DNA of 64,000 nucleotides from Hetaerina americana (GCA_022747635.1 JAKTNV010000005.1:48637013-48701012); one strand, 5' to 3'; numbered from the stretch's first letter, positions 9,887 to 21,794 are shown. Notes: generated by a model from the sequence alone, not told the origin. Program-made: numbers and translations.

Positions 9887-11100
9887 AACTCTTTTAATTC
9901 ATCTTGTAAGCAAATATTGACCTCAGGAATTCCTTGACGCACCCCTGATTATAAGTGAAAAGGGAAAATTAATGGTGGGGGGATGCTTAACTAATGCTCC
10001 ATTACCTACTTAAAAATCAAGAACTGTTATATTGCGATAGTCAATATAAATTTGGAATCCTACCAAAACTAATCCTAAAACCAGATGAGAGCCATTAGGT
10101 ATAGTGTAGGTGAACCTATGGAGAAGAAAAATAAAATCGTTTAACTTTCCATGACTAGTGTATTCTTGCAATTTTTCATAGGTTTTTCATGAAATATGTT
10201 TTCTCATACGATATGTAGAGGCCTGGAAACATTTTATTATAGTTATTTACAGAAAACTTTGACGAGCTAGAGGACAAAAATATCAAGAACCATTTATTTA
10301 GAGGAAACGTAAGCACGCAGAGGTTAATTACGACTTTATATTTATATTTTTTCATGCAAACATAGCATTTTTTCCAAGACTATTTATACCAATAATGTAA
10401 ACACGCACTTTTCGAACTTCAGATTAAAATCTTTAAAATATAACCAAATATAATATTCCTATCCTTACAGCACAGCAATACTTTCTTAGCACATAAAAAC
10501 GGAGTAATCATTATAGCTCTCTGAAATGTAAGCCATCAGAAATGGGTATGGAAAATTACTAAATTTCAAAATCCATTCTTATCCTTTTAATCGCGCTTCA
10601 TAGATTGATATAACTTAGCACATCTTCATTAGTATATGCTCAAATCCCCGATCACTACTCCAATGAAAATATGATCGATGATCTTGAGAGACGATAAAGT
10701 CCATGCACAATATTCACCATTACTTCGAAATGCGATATAAACGTTATTCCTGTTGTTGACAACGCTTGACATACCAGATGCTGTCGACATTTCCTAACAT
10801 GGTACGAAATAATCACCCCGTAAACATAAAGCCAGTATTTTGATATTCACTTTCCATTCCATGGGTAGATTTGGATGATAAATTCCGAACAGTTCGTCTT
10901 CTGCTGCAAGCTGCAAACATATGAGCTACCAAGTTTCCTGCCATTTTTCTATTTTTTTCTTTAAGATTAAGTTAGTGAAATCAAAAGAATACTTATAAGG
11001 CCGAAAAAATACATCGTTGCAATTACCAAAATGTGAATATTCTCTCTTATTCTCAGGATACGTTACGAAGCTCGGGTAGAGCACGCCCACGATCTAGTTA
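9887..11100. other. No recognised feature
   Basis: AT-rich sequence, no assignable motif. Confidence 0.5.
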
Positions 11101-11109
11101 TTTACAAGC

Positions 11110-12470
11110 GTGGTCATCGGACATTTTTCAGTAATCGAAACGGCCCCTCGAAAGCTCCTTTCTCCTACACGAAAATGCCGCGAAAACACTCGCACCCATC
11201 CTAAACTCCCTCACTCATCCAGAGCACTCGGGAGGGCAGCGCCCAAAGCGAGCGGCGGGGGAGGGAAGGGGGAGGGCGAACTGGAAGGGCGTCGGCGGAG
11301 GAAAGGGCGCGAGAGGGGGGGGCGCTAAAATCGAGCGAAAACGCCGCCGCCGCATAACTCGAGGTGTCCCACCTCCCAGGGTCCAGGGGAAAAAGGGGAC
11401 GATGGTGTGGGGTGCTCGGGGAACTGGATGGGGGAAAGACGAAGGTGGCGTCGGCGGGAAGGAGGGGAGGAAGAGAGCGAGAGAGAGAGAGAGAGGAGGA
11501 AAGAGCGAGCGGGGATACAAAATGGCCAAGCGGTGTTCCCGCAACGAGGATACACGGAACGAGTAAGAGCTGCAGGGAAGCGAGCAAAGGGTTAAAAGGC
11601 GTAACGGTGCAATGTAGAACACGGAGGAAGGGAGGCAGGGGGAGGGAAAGAGGGGTACGAATGTGGGGTCGGGGAGTCGAGATACCATTCCCATCCCTTT
11701 TCCCCATACACACCCACTCGCATATATTCATATACATTCCCCCGCTCCTCCCGAACCTCCCTCCGGATTCCGCGCGAGGAGGGGGGACCGAAGTGGGTGA
11801 GAGAGAGGAATTGGGTTACGAGGGGAAGGGGGCAGGCGGTCTACAGGGGTTTTCAGGCGGGGAGGTGAGGTGAGGAGACGGGGCCGAAGGGGCCGAGTGA
11901 GGGACCATGTCCTGCGAATGGCGAGGTGAGCAAGGGTCTCCTCACTCTCTCCCGTGAGTTGTAGCTGGAGGTGTGCATGATGGCGGGGAGGGAGGGGGTA
12001 CACTTCCCGCGGAGGTGGGAGTTCAGGAAGGTTTAAAAGGGGTTCGAAATGAGACGAGAACTGGCACAGAGAGAGGGAAAGAGAGATAAGCGGAGGGAAC
12101 TAAGGATACGTCGAAGGCCTACGCAGGAGGGTGACCGCCTAAAGTGCGGGAGGAAACCTCTTTGACGAGAAATGTATTAGAATGAGAGGGAGGGTTTTTG
12201 GGGGAGGGGGGAGGAGAAGCTGTGAGCTGGGAGAATAAGGGTACGGGGAGGGTGTGGAAACGGCATTAGATCCCTTGTAGTTCGTACGGATCGAGGGATT
12301 AAGGAGTCGATGAGATGGTCTTTCAGGAGGGGGGGACAAGGGTGTGTGGACTGGAGGGAATTGTGTGCGTGAGTACCTCTCGGTCCATCCTTCCGTGTCT
12401 GTGAGGGGTGTATGTCTGCGTGTGACTAAGGGAATGAAGGAGAGATGGGGAGAGAGAGAGAACTGTTGGC
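11110..12470. other. Purine-rich, GC-rich island
   Basis: About 1.3 kb in which the plus strand is strongly G+A rich, with many GGGGAGG and GAGAGAGAGAG runs and scattered CpG. Long open frames on both strands here encode Pro/Ser-rich or Arg/Gly/Glu-rich low-complexity peptides. They are best explained by base composition, not by selection. No splice-site pattern, transposase or RNA gene was seen. It could be a regulatory or CpG-rich region, but nothing in the sequence proves this. Confidence 0.65.
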
Positions 12471-12616
12471 TCGCTCCCCTTAACAATTCCCCTCATTCAC
12501 TTTCCAGCACCCAATGTCTTAACCACCTCGACTCATCCTTCCCCATACGATTCGACGCCGTTTCAGATCCATGTTCATCAACTCCATCCCATTTGCACTT
12601 CCTTTGTTTCTCGTCT

Positions 12617-12619
<3 letters not shown>

Positions 12620-12692
<73 letters not shown>
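12620..12692. repeat. (TA)n microsatellite
   Basis: A pure TA run of about 73 bp within a pyrimidine-rich stretch. Confidence 0.97.
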
Positions 12693-12694
<2 letters not shown>

Positions 12695-14531
12695 TCTCTC
12701 GTTCATTCTCCCTTCAATTTCCAAGCCGCACCCGCAGACTCACACAATACCCTTCGCCGCCACTCCCACTACCTCGCCAATCACCTCCTCTCCCTCTCTC
12801 TCGTTATCAGGAGCGTATTAGCATTGAGTGGGTTAACCGCTTCAGGAAAAAGTGCTAATAACTTAGCTTTTGAAACACGTTTCTCTCAAAGAAAGGATGG
12901 TCAATGATCCTGATTGTCACCTGTTTGTTCTTACCCTCTCTTTCACCACAAAAACCCTTCACCAGCATTTTTATTTATTCTTTTTGTCATAGAACTTGAT
13001 CACTTCCATTACCGCTCTTTTGCCCACGATTAAATACCTTGAAGCCTAAGTATTGGATATTTTAATATTACATTCTTTAAACTAAGCCCCGATATTTGGC
13101 AATAACTTGATAAAAATGAAATTTCAAAATTTTGTGGTTTCATGCTTGACAATATATTTGATTTACTAAATATAAAATAATTAAATCACGAAAATAAATC
13201 ATAATACTAAGACGCTCCTGTAAATAAACCATTACATTTCTAAAACAGATATGATTTCATAAACATATGGTGTAAATCCTTTGAGTCCCTCATTATTGCA
13301 ACATTACATTAATTTACATGTACCGTTTCTTGAATAAGCATTGGTCGACAGTTGAAAAAATATTAAAAGTAAATTGAACCAATCTTATCGCTGTAGTTTA
13401 CAAGTATTGTCTCAAGCATAAAGTACCCATCAACCAGAGTATTCTTCGAAATATACTAATTTTTTAAGGATACTTTAACTGAGTACAAAGGAACAGCATG
13501 GATGGACCATGCGGCATAGAGAGATATGGCCTAGTTTTCTTTTATGAACTGTTTCTTTGAACTCATACGTTAAACAAATAGTAACAGAGGCATTGAAATG
13601 ACTGGGAGGGCAAAAATAAGCAAATTCAATGATAACCAAGCCACAAGAACTTTCAAATGATCAAGTTTTATCCATTCAATCCAGTGCAAGATCAGTAATT
13701 TCTGTATTCAAGTGATTTTTGAGTCACCAAGTGGAATATTTTTTGACTGCTCTTGTAAAATTCCCAGAGCGCTATTTATCTTCCTTCATACATACCATAG
13801 TGCAAAGAAGCCTCATAAAATTCCTTCAAGATTAGACTTTCAATATGAACCATGGCACAGGTATCTTTGACACCCTAACCACTCGCTTCGTTTGAATCAG
13901 GCATGTTTGTTTTGAGGATGGATGAAAGTAGCATGACATTTTTTAGGAATAATCATATTTTTAGAGACAAGCAGAGGACCAATCGTGAGTTGACTGATAT
14001 TTTGAAATTTTGGAGCCGAATTCTTCTGAATTTAATTAGAAGACCCCTTTTATATGGTAGAAGTAATATAAATTAGTTGAGTCTAGATACTCGCGGTTTT
14101 ATTTTATTCTAATTTTTGGCCGTTATTTTTAAAACTGTTACCGTAATTTGATTTTTTACTCTGCAGAAAGTACGAGACATTTCATTTTTTACAATATTTT
14201 ATCACCACGAGGATGAACGCTTCAATTTGAACTCTGTTGTCATGTTTTAATTCAATAAATTTTCATTTCTGCCTTTATCACTCTGTCTTTCTATGACAAC
14301 TGAACCTACAGGTATTTTATCTAACTCCTTGAAGTTACCTCAGATGTTAGCTTTCTGCGCATATTTTTGGGAATTACAAACTATGTTCTCTAAACTAATA
14401 TCTAAAGATGGATTCAAAACTATATTTACTAGAACATTAGGAGTACTACAAACAAAAAAGAACATATGAAAGTGGGAATGATTGATAGAATAAAAAGAGA
14501 CGTTTCAGGCGTGATATGGTGGAATATCATG
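12693..14531. other. No recognised feature
   Basis: Pyrimidine-rich to about 12,800, then AT-rich. No assignable motif. Confidence 0.5.
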
Positions 14532-14580
14532 ATTAATTAAAAATAGCAATTTTTGTGGAAAATTGCTATTTTTAATTAAT
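14532..14580. repeat. 22-bp perfect inverted repeat (hairpin)
   Basis: Arms 14532-14553 and 14559-14580 are perfect reverse complements around the loop TGTGG. No terminator, element end or target duplication could be tied to it. Confidence 0.85.
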
Positions 14581-16555
14581 GGTTAATAGAGTTGAAATAT
14601 TTTTGCAAATTTTGGGAAATATAAAGGGAGGCGGTACAAGACGATTTTTTGAGAAAGGCTCAATTTTGCTACTTAAAATCAGGATTTTTGAGGGTGTCTT
14701 TTGCTCAAGGGAACAGCAAGAAGGATTTGTATGCATGTCATCTTCATAAGTATTGATCAAGGGAACATTTAACTAAAAGTCTGAAGAAAAGGTAAATGAT
14801 GTTCTTTTTATGAAATGCAATTCTTTCAAGAATTTGTCTCTAGCAAATAGTAATAGGATGCTTTTTCTAAGGCTTTAGTATTTTAAATAAAAAAGAGCGT
14901 GAGCTAAAGGGAATAAAAACAAAATTGCAATAGAAAAATCTGATAAATGGAGTAAGATGCAGGGAAATTCGAGTATTGCGACACAAAATCATTTGATTGA
15001 ACTGGAAAAATATTCCGGACCCAATTGTTATGTAAAGGAGAAAAGACAAAAGGAACATTTTGGAGTGGTGTAGTGTGCCTTTGAATGAGGGATTACGTCG
15101 AAAGAGCTGGATGAAAAAATAATACCGGAAAATAGGCGCTGTTTTGCTTCAATTGGGAGCAAATAGACGAAGCTTAAATCTGAAACCAGCTTCTCCCGTT
15201 AGTTTCGTCTGGCTGTGCTCCCCCCACTCTAAAACTGATTTCGGAAAATTTGAATTTTCAGTTAATTTTTGGGGTATGATTTTATTTCTACACAGTGATT
15301 CTGTCATTAATATGTGCCACGTTCACTACCCATTTTTAGCTTACTGGCCGTTGATATTCCTTCATATTTTAGTTCTATACCCCAACGCTATATCATTATC
15401 ATTCTACTAATCTCAACTATGTATTTAAATCTCACCTAGCGCAGATTTAGCATGTCAACATATCCTTGTTCCACTCCCAGCTTTATATTTTCGAAAGATT
15501 CTATCCTCTAAATCGTCCTAATAACCCAATTCGTTATTCTAAAAGGATGTCTAAAGGTATCTTCTTTTTTGCTACCGAAGTCGATTCCATTTTGCATGTT
15601 GAAGGGCATTGAAGCTTGACGCCTCCCGCTGCCGGGCACAACACTCGGTTAAGAGGTCCGAGTCTCTTAATTTCCAGGACTTTATCTCAAGATTCGTCTA
15701 TTATATTTACTTGAAATAAATTATTAATTTGGTTTCCCGTTTTCTTCCTCAATGTTTAGTGTTATTTATGAGGCAATCATTTATCAAATGACCTCACCAC
15801 GGGTCAAACTTCTTTGCAGTCTCCTCATTTAGGAAAACACTCTGCATTTGGCTGGATCCTATCTTAGCTCTAACAGAAGCTATTATTATCGCTTCGTCCA
15901 GCAAAACTCTAGGGGTTATCAAAACTACCAAGCTCCCTCACTACAAAAATGTGGTATTCTATGACGAGTCACTGCCATTAACAATAATTTATTTCCAAAA
16001 TATAATATATTTAGTGCTTAAGAAGAAAAAATCTTAAAAAGGATCTTTAACTTTGATGGTATGTGTTATTTTTATTTATGGAAATAATAGTTGCTTTCTT
16101 TGCTTTACAACTCTCTTCTGGTTTGAGCAGTTGACTTCTGAAGTAAAAAACACGTAATGATTGGCATGCTTAAGAGACAGTCAGAACAAAGAAATAGTGG
16201 GAAACAAGGAGAAAGGAAATGGAAAAAAATTGATAGCATGTTGGTTGATTAACTATAGGACTTCGGCGGTCAAGTTATCATAGCACCACATAAGGATAGA
16301 ATGATAGTGCAGGTGAAAATGTGAGAAAACTATCCAAAACTAAGAGGGAATAGAAGTATATGAGCAACTGGTAGAAATTCACACCAAGGTAAGTGGAAAA
16401 GAGAACCTCATAATAGTGAGCAACTGAAATGTAGTGGTTGGAGAATGCAAAGAGGCAAGCAATGCTAGGAAAACCAAATGTCAATGTAGAGAGACTGGCA
16501 GACTTCTTTTATAAGAAGGAAGAAGGTGGTGTTGACAAATAACCTGTGCGGAAAA
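14581..16555. other. No recognised feature
   Basis: AT-rich sequence without an assignable motif. Confidence 0.5.
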
Positions 16556-16559
16556 CACA

Positions 16560-16900
16560 TAGGACCTGCCCCAAAAATAAATCTGTTAAATGGCTTTTTA
16601 CCGCCTAAACGTACTGAAGTTGGGCAATTTGTGTCTGGAAAGATAGTTGGAGGTCGCGTGAAAGCAACTCAACCCGCGTCAGTTGTCCACAGGCCGTTAT
16701 AGTGCGTGGATCACTTCACTAGACTGAGGGACCCTGTTCGAGAGTCGCGCCACGAATTCACCATAACACGTTTCATGGAGTAATAATACACGATAAAATT
16801 TGGTGTTAAACTCAGAAAATCGGGCCATGGCCATGATTAAGGACACTCACGGGGATGGAGCAATTTCCCAAGGAATGGTTTTCCTTGGGACTTTTATATT
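16560..16900 (+). pseudogene. mariner 5' end relic (N-terminal transposase fragment)
   Basis: A short reading, beginning at the ATG near 16,776, gives YTIKFGVKLRKS and, after a frameshift, AMIKDTHGDGAISQGMVF. This matches the first helix-turn-helix of mariner transposases (KFCVKLGKS, QAYGDEAMSR type), as also seen in the deleted mariner at 23.6-24.2 kb. The preceding 200 bp look like the leader of that transposon group. There are two stops right after the start and no catalytic domain, so this is an eroded 5' fragment. Confidence 0.55.
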
Positions 16901-17420
16901 TCTATAAGATAAAATACAACTGAAATGCTCAGTAACGACACGACTACAAACAAGAAAGCAGTTAGTGAAAGTACACATTTTCAATACGAAATGTTAAACA
17001 AATGTAGCGGAAAGTTATGAATCATTTGTGACTTAAATTGATATGAAAATAGCCTCACAATGAGTTTGGAAAGAAGTATTTTTTCTATTTAAGAATGAGG
17101 CATAACGACAAAATTCCGGTCAACGAAGTAATTAAATAATATCTTATATTTTATTTCGACAACGGCTTCTCATAACTTTATTTGTGCATGTATCGGAAAT
17201 TATAATTACATAAATGGTACACTTAAATGTGACGCCGGTCAGCCATACGATTTTCTTGAAGGAAAAAAATGAACTACTTAATCTTCAGTAATGAGAGAAT
17301 GAATAAGAATCATTAAAGGAAAAATGATATCACCAAAATTCACTCAATATGAACTTAACTCAGGTGGGAGGTTGAAACTGGTGGTCACGAACCTCGCATA
17401 AGACATTTCATTATCTTCCA
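16901..17420. other. No recognised feature
   Basis: AT-rich sequence, no assignable motif. Confidence 0.5.
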
Positions 17421-17439
17421 TGTCAAGAACTCCAAGAAA

Positions 17440-17880
17440 CAATTACACAAGTTCCATTTCTCTATTCCCCGCAGCAGTTATAGAGCACGAGAGTCTTTCC
17501 GCTTTACCCCCCACACCAACAAATTCATCTCATTCCATTCCTTCATGTTGCCTCGCTTTCATAGGCATCTCTCATTTCCTCCGAAGTTACTTTCAGTTCT
17601 CAATTTCCAACACCCCCCTCTCTCCCCACATACCCTACCCAGCCCAGCTACCAACCCTGCTTCCCTCTCCCTCGTCCCTTAAAGGAACAGGCTGCCCCTT
17701 CTCCAAAATCCTGCCCCCACCCAATTAATTCGTCACCCCCTCTCCAATTCACCACTGTTCCAAAATAGATCTCACCCCATTTCCCCACCCCCCCTCCATC
17801 CAGCTCCGCTCTCAGCCACCCTCCCAAGACTGCAACTCGCTCTCCTTCCACTTACATCCCGTATCCTATTTCTCTTTCTC
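17440..17880. other. Pyrimidine-rich low-complexity tract
   Basis: The plus strand is strongly C+T rich, with many CCCC and CTCC runs. Open frames here give Pro/Ser/Leu-rich peptides without family motifs. Confidence 0.7.
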
Positions 17881-18654
17881 CTTTTTGCTTCTTACCCAGC
17901 GCAGCACCGCCAAGGTTTCATTACAGTTCCCAAGACAATGGGTCCCTTTTTTATTCAATCTTCCGGCATCCGGTCTCCAACTCATTCCGCACCTTCCTTC
18001 ACCCTACCTTTTGTGTGCAAATTCTCCTTCTCATAACAATCGCCCATTTATGTCACTAACTTCGTTTTCTCTTCAAGTCTTGGATGCGAGAACTCATCGA
18101 AAGTTCAATTGGGAATCTCCAGGATCTCTCCGATCGCGCTCGATTTAAGAAACAATTTCACTGAATTATTCAAATGGTTTACACCACCAACACTGCCCCT
18201 ATATTTCAGCAAATGAGAGTATCATGATAGCATACTTGGAAAATTTTCGGCGTAAATTTTTCATGTATCCACCCTTAATGTACTCGCGTAACTTTGGTGT
18301 TAGCAATAGGTACGGAGGTCTATTTTTTTGCAACCAGATTTCAGCGCTGAACGTCTGTATTAAATAGAACTAACTACGCGTAAAAATGCGAGCAAGACAG
18401 TCATTAGCTCCGAACGTCAAGGCTTCCCAGTTACATCGTTCGATAAAAGCCATTAAAGTAAAGGAATTGGAAATACGAAACGTGGAGGAAGGCTGCCGAA
18501 ATTCCGCTCGGAAATAAATTAGTCCTGGGCAAAACTTTCTTTTTCTGTGACTGTCTTCTAGCAAGATATACTTTAAAATTTCGGTGAAGTAACGGTAATT
18601 ACAATCTCAATGCATCATTCAAAGGAAGCGATTACCGAAGTAGTTAAAGCAAAT
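17881..18654. other. No recognised feature
   Basis: No assignable motif. Confidence 0.5.
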
Positions 18655-19320
18655 CAAGTGCAGAGATATCTGTAGTCCAGAGGATAAGATGACCTTGGCC
18701 GAGGATGTTATTGCTGTTCAAAATTAAGGCGTCACTTGGCAATTAGAATTGGACTTAATAAAGTGCGTAGTGATGAATTTTTGGAGTAGACGTAATTCCT
18801 CAAGAACCTTTACTGCATCAGAAATGCCGAAATAGAAATTGTAGACAAGATTAAATACTTAGAGGTTACCCAAAATCACGACCTTTCTTGGGTGAAACAC
18901 ATACGGGGAATGGGAGGATAAATTAACAAAAAATTAGAATCTTTTATAAGAGCATTGGAGAAATGTGACGATAACGTTAAAGAGCAATGTTATCTTTCGC
19001 TAGTGAGGCCTCACTTAGAATATAGTGTTTATAAATTAGATAGCGTATAGGGTCAACGACCAAGATGTGTATAACTTGGTTATGATGAACTAATTACCAC
19101 ATCAAGAATATTAAAGGAACTAGGTTAGGAACCACTCACCGAGGGAAAGTTAAATAGAGATTAACTCTCTTGCATAAACTGGAAGGAGGTCTCTTAAGGG
19201 AAGATTTTTAAGATGTATCATTAGCTCAATTGTATTACGGCAGGAGAGATCACGTAAATGAAATTAGAAAGATTAAGAGTATAGCAGATTAAAAATGTTA
19301 TTTCTCGCACGAATAATTAG
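18655..19320 (+). pseudogene. jockey/CR1-type LINE RT C-terminal relic
   Basis: In shifting plus-strand frames this reads WQLELDLIKCVVMNFWSRR, then KIKYLEVTQNHDLSWVKHI, CDDNVKEQCYLSLVRPHLEY, and LKELG..EPLTEGKLNRD. These match the thumb/C-terminal region of jockey- and CR1-like LINE reverse transcriptases (KYLGVT..DLSW..HI, VK..CY..LVRP.LEY, L.WE.L..RR). Many stops interrupt it and the RT palm domain is absent, so it is a 5'-truncated, inactive copy. It is a different LINE lineage from the relics at 2.7, 39.4 and 59.2 kb. Confidence 0.75.
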
Positions 19321-19442
19321 TGATTAGAAAAACTGCATCTCACCACGCAAGGGGGTGAATATTTTTTCTTTTTTCTTTCCAAGTAGTCTGGTGTATTGTC
19401 GTAATCACGTTCCTTTATTTGTCCTTGTTGCTCCCAACAGTG

Positions 19443-19454
19443 AAAACTCGAAGT
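19443..19454. repeat. 12-bp target-site duplication, left (palindromic Penelope)
   Basis: AAAACTCGAAGT, repeated exactly at 21588-21599. Confidence 0.88.
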
Positions 19455-19510
19455 ATATTGAAATGTAATGAAATAATTGACTTTGTAATTCCACACACTT
19501 TATTTAAAAA

Positions 19511-19552
19511 CACACGACCCAGGTTTCGACGTTGAACGTCATCATCAGGTGG
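19511..19552 (-). ncRNA. Hammerhead-like motif, left arm of palindromic Penelope
   Basis: Exact mirror of the plus-strand motif at 21453-21494: CTGATGA, T, GACG-TTCAA-CGTC, GAAAC and the mini-hairpin ACC-TG-GGT followed by C. Confidence 0.68.
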
Positions 19553-19681
19553 TCCTCATAGAAGCACGCTGGCTATATATACCTTCTGATCATAGGAGGG
19601 GGGGGTTGGTCAGAGAGGGAGGTCGGAGGGGTAAAAAAGGTTACAATGTAGCTGGGAAGAAAAGAGAATTACATTTTTGAT

Positions 19682-20494
19682 TTAGAAGAGTGGTAGGTCT
19701 AGGAGTGGGGAGTGGGAGGGATACAAAATTTCGTTGGCAAGATCATCTTTCCAACGGACACATTTCAAAATTTCTAACTGCTCCAAAGCATCGAGCCTTT
19801 GACCTTTTTCTTCAAAATGAATAATTTTTGTCACAAAGTCACTTTTGTGATCACTTTCGATGAGGTGTTTTGCAAAGAGGGATGTTATGTTCTTATTTTT
19901 TACACATGTTTGGTGTTCTTTAATCCTTTCTTTAAATTTCCGTCCTGTTTGTCCAATATACTTTGTGCTACAATCCGAGCACTTTAACTCATACACTCCA
20001 CTCCTCTCGTTTTCGGGGACTTTGTCTTTAGTGTGAGAGATCAGGTTCTTAAGGCATGAACGACTGTAAAAGGCACATTTAATTTTTTCTTTAGGTAAAC
20101 TTTTAATTACTTTTTGAGAAATAGTCCCAAGATATAGTATTCTCCGCCATTTGGCAGTGGGATCTTTTACATGTTCGGGGTTGTAAATGTGGCTTAAGGC
20201 TATTTTTGTAAGTTTATTCCGGTAAAGTTTATTTATTAGATCTTCTGAATACCCATTGTTTACTGCTAACGTTTTAATTACATTAAGTTCCTTATTTACA
20301 TTGAATTTTGACATAGGGATAGCGGTCAAACGGTGGATCATTGCATGAAATGCCGAAAGCTTTTGGGTGAAGCAATGCCTTGAAGAGGAATTAATTAATT
20401 GGTCTGTATACATTTCTTTCCTAAAAATGGAATACTGTAACCCATCTTTGTCTTTAGAAATGGATAGGTCGAGGAAATTCAGGGAACCTTTTTC
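19682..20494 (-). pseudogene. 5'-truncated Penelope ORF (RT thumb plus GIY-YIG), left arm
   Basis: Identical in protein to the plus-strand copy at 20511-21323, in mirror orientation. It begins at the palindrome centre, so it lacks the RT palm and N-terminus. An in-frame ATG further upstream (at 20,638) lies in the other arm and would translate antisense of that arm, so it is not a genuine start. It ends with a normal stop, followed by a 3' region that carries the hammerhead-like motif. Confidence 0.9.
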
Positions 20495-20510
20495 CACGTG
20501 TGAAAAAGAG

Positions 20511-21323
20511 GAAAAAGGTTCCCTGAATTTCCTCGACCTATCCATTTCTAAAGACAAAGATGGGTTACAGTATTCCATTTTTAGGAAAGAAATGTATACA
20601 GACCAATTAATTAATTCCTCTTCAAGGCATTGCTTCACCCAAAAGCTTTCGGCATTTCATGCAATGATCCACCGTTTGACCGCTATCCCTATGTCAAAAT
20701 TCAATGTAAATAAGGAACTTAATGTAATTAAAACGTTAGCAGTAAACAATGGGTATTCAGAAGATCTAATAAATAAACTTTACCGGAATAAACTTACAAA
20801 AATAGCCTTAAGCCACATTTACAACCCCGAACATGTAAAAGATCCCACTGCCAAATGGCGGAGAATACTATATCTTGGGACTATTTCTCAAAAAGTAATT
20901 AAAAGTTTACCTAAAGAAAAAATTAAATGTGCCTTTTACAGTCGTTCATGCCTTAAGAACCTGATCTCTCACACTAAAGACAAAGTCCCCGAAAACGAGA
21001 GGAGTGGAGTGTATGAGTTAAAGTGCTCGGATTGTAGCACAAAGTATATTGGACAAACAGGACGGAAATTTAAAGAAAGGATTAAAGAACACCAAACATG
21101 TGTAAAAAATAAGAACATAACATCCCTCTTTGCAAAACACCTCATCGAAAGTGATCACAAAAGTGACTTTGTGACAAAAATTATTCATTTTGAAGAAAAA
21201 GGTCAAAGGCTCGATGCTTTGGAGCAGTTAGAAATTTTGAAATGTGTCCGTTGGAAAGATGATCTTGCCAACGAAATTTTGTATCCCTCCCACTCCCCAC
21301 TCCTAGACCTACCACTCTTCTAA
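20511..21323 (+). pseudogene. 5'-truncated Penelope ORF (RT thumb plus GIY-YIG), right arm
   Basis: The open part encodes about 270 residues. The first portion, with LNFLDLSISKDKDGLQYSIF and TDQLINSSSRHCFTQK, is the C-terminal RT/thumb region typical of Penelope-like elements (FLD, YRK.THTD, H....K). A linker with CAFYSRSC and a histidine follows. Then comes a GIY-YIG endonuclease: SGVYELKCSDC (GVY, about 21,006) and KYIGQTGRKFKERIKEHQ (YIG, about 21,045). The conserved arginine is in TGRKFKER and a likely catalytic glutamate is in RLDALEQLEILKC. The domain is intact and uninterrupted, but the polymerase core is missing, so the copy cannot retrotranspose alone. The ATG at 20,367 lies in the opposite arm and is not a true start. 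Confidence 0.92.
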
Positions 21324-21452
21324 ATCAAAAATGTAATTCTCTTTTCTTCCCAGCTACATTGTAACCTTTTTTACCCCTCCGACCTCCCTCTCTGACCAAC
21401 CCCCCCCTCCTATGATCAGAAGGTATATATAGCCAGCGTGCTTCTATGAGGA

Positions 21453-21494
21453 CCACCTGATGATGACGTTCAACGTCGAAACCTGGGTCGTGTG
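21453..21494 (+). ncRNA. Hammerhead-like motif, right arm of palindromic Penelope
   Basis: CTGATGA (21457-21463), one extra T, helix II GACG-TTCAA-CGTC, GAAAC (21478-21482), helix III ACC-TG-GGT and the expected cleavage base C21489. Flanking ACCAC and GTGTG could form a short helix I. Minimal type I hammerheads with a very short helix III are described for Penelope-like elements and usually work as dimers. The extra T after CTGATGA is non-canonical but shared by the copies in this window. Confidence 0.68.
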
Positions 21495-21587
21495 TTTTTA
21501 AATAAAGTGTGTGGAATTACAAAGTCAATTATTTCATTACATTTCAATATGTTATGCAAATTCCACAAAGTTACGCTTGAGACAACA

Positions 21588-21599
21588 AAAACTCGAAGT
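21588..21599. repeat. 12-bp target-site duplication, right (palindromic Penelope)
   Basis: AAAACTCGAAGT, identical to 19443-19454. Confidence 0.88.
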
Positions 21600-21794
21600 G
21601 TTAGATACTTAGATACCTAAGTCAATGAACTTGTAATATTCATGATAAACATATTGATGATAAACCTTGATGTTGCATGCCTAGCGTCGATTCAACCCTG
21701 TCACACTTCCTTGCAGGGTTCTATGTATATATACATATGTATGAGATAGGGAAGATTCCGTGATAGCATCTTCCATCTGCAGAAAGTACTTCTC

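Larger units (their letters stand above)
19455..21587. mobile_element. Palindromic (inverted dimer) Penelope-like retroelement
   Basis: Two arms of 1,041 bp, 19455-20495 (minus) and 20510-21550 (plus), meet tail-out around a 14-bp spacer (ACGTGTGAAAAAGA). The encoded proteins are identical, and every nucleotide stretch I compared was identical, including an 8-G/8-C run. A 37-bp unpaired 3' tail follows the plus arm only (21551-21587, with TTCCACAAAGTTACGC). Exact 12-bp duplications bound the unit. Each arm carries the C-terminal part of a Penelope polyprotein, ending in a GIY-YIG endonuclease, plus a 3' untranslated region with a hammerhead-like motif. Complex copies with an inverted 5'-truncated partner are known for Penelope elements; the near-complete symmetry and sequence identity here suggest a recent single insertion. 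Confidence 0.93.

Noticed and set aside
11201..11873. Long overlapping open frames on both strands (up to 178 codons)
   Set aside because: They lie in purine-rich GC-rich DNA, where stops are rare by composition. The peptides are Pro/Ser or Arg/Gly/Glu rich with no domain.
20367..20510. N-terminal extension of the Penelope frame upstream of the palindrome centre
   Set aside because: This part is the antisense of the opposite arm, so it is an accident of the inverted structure, not part of the protein.
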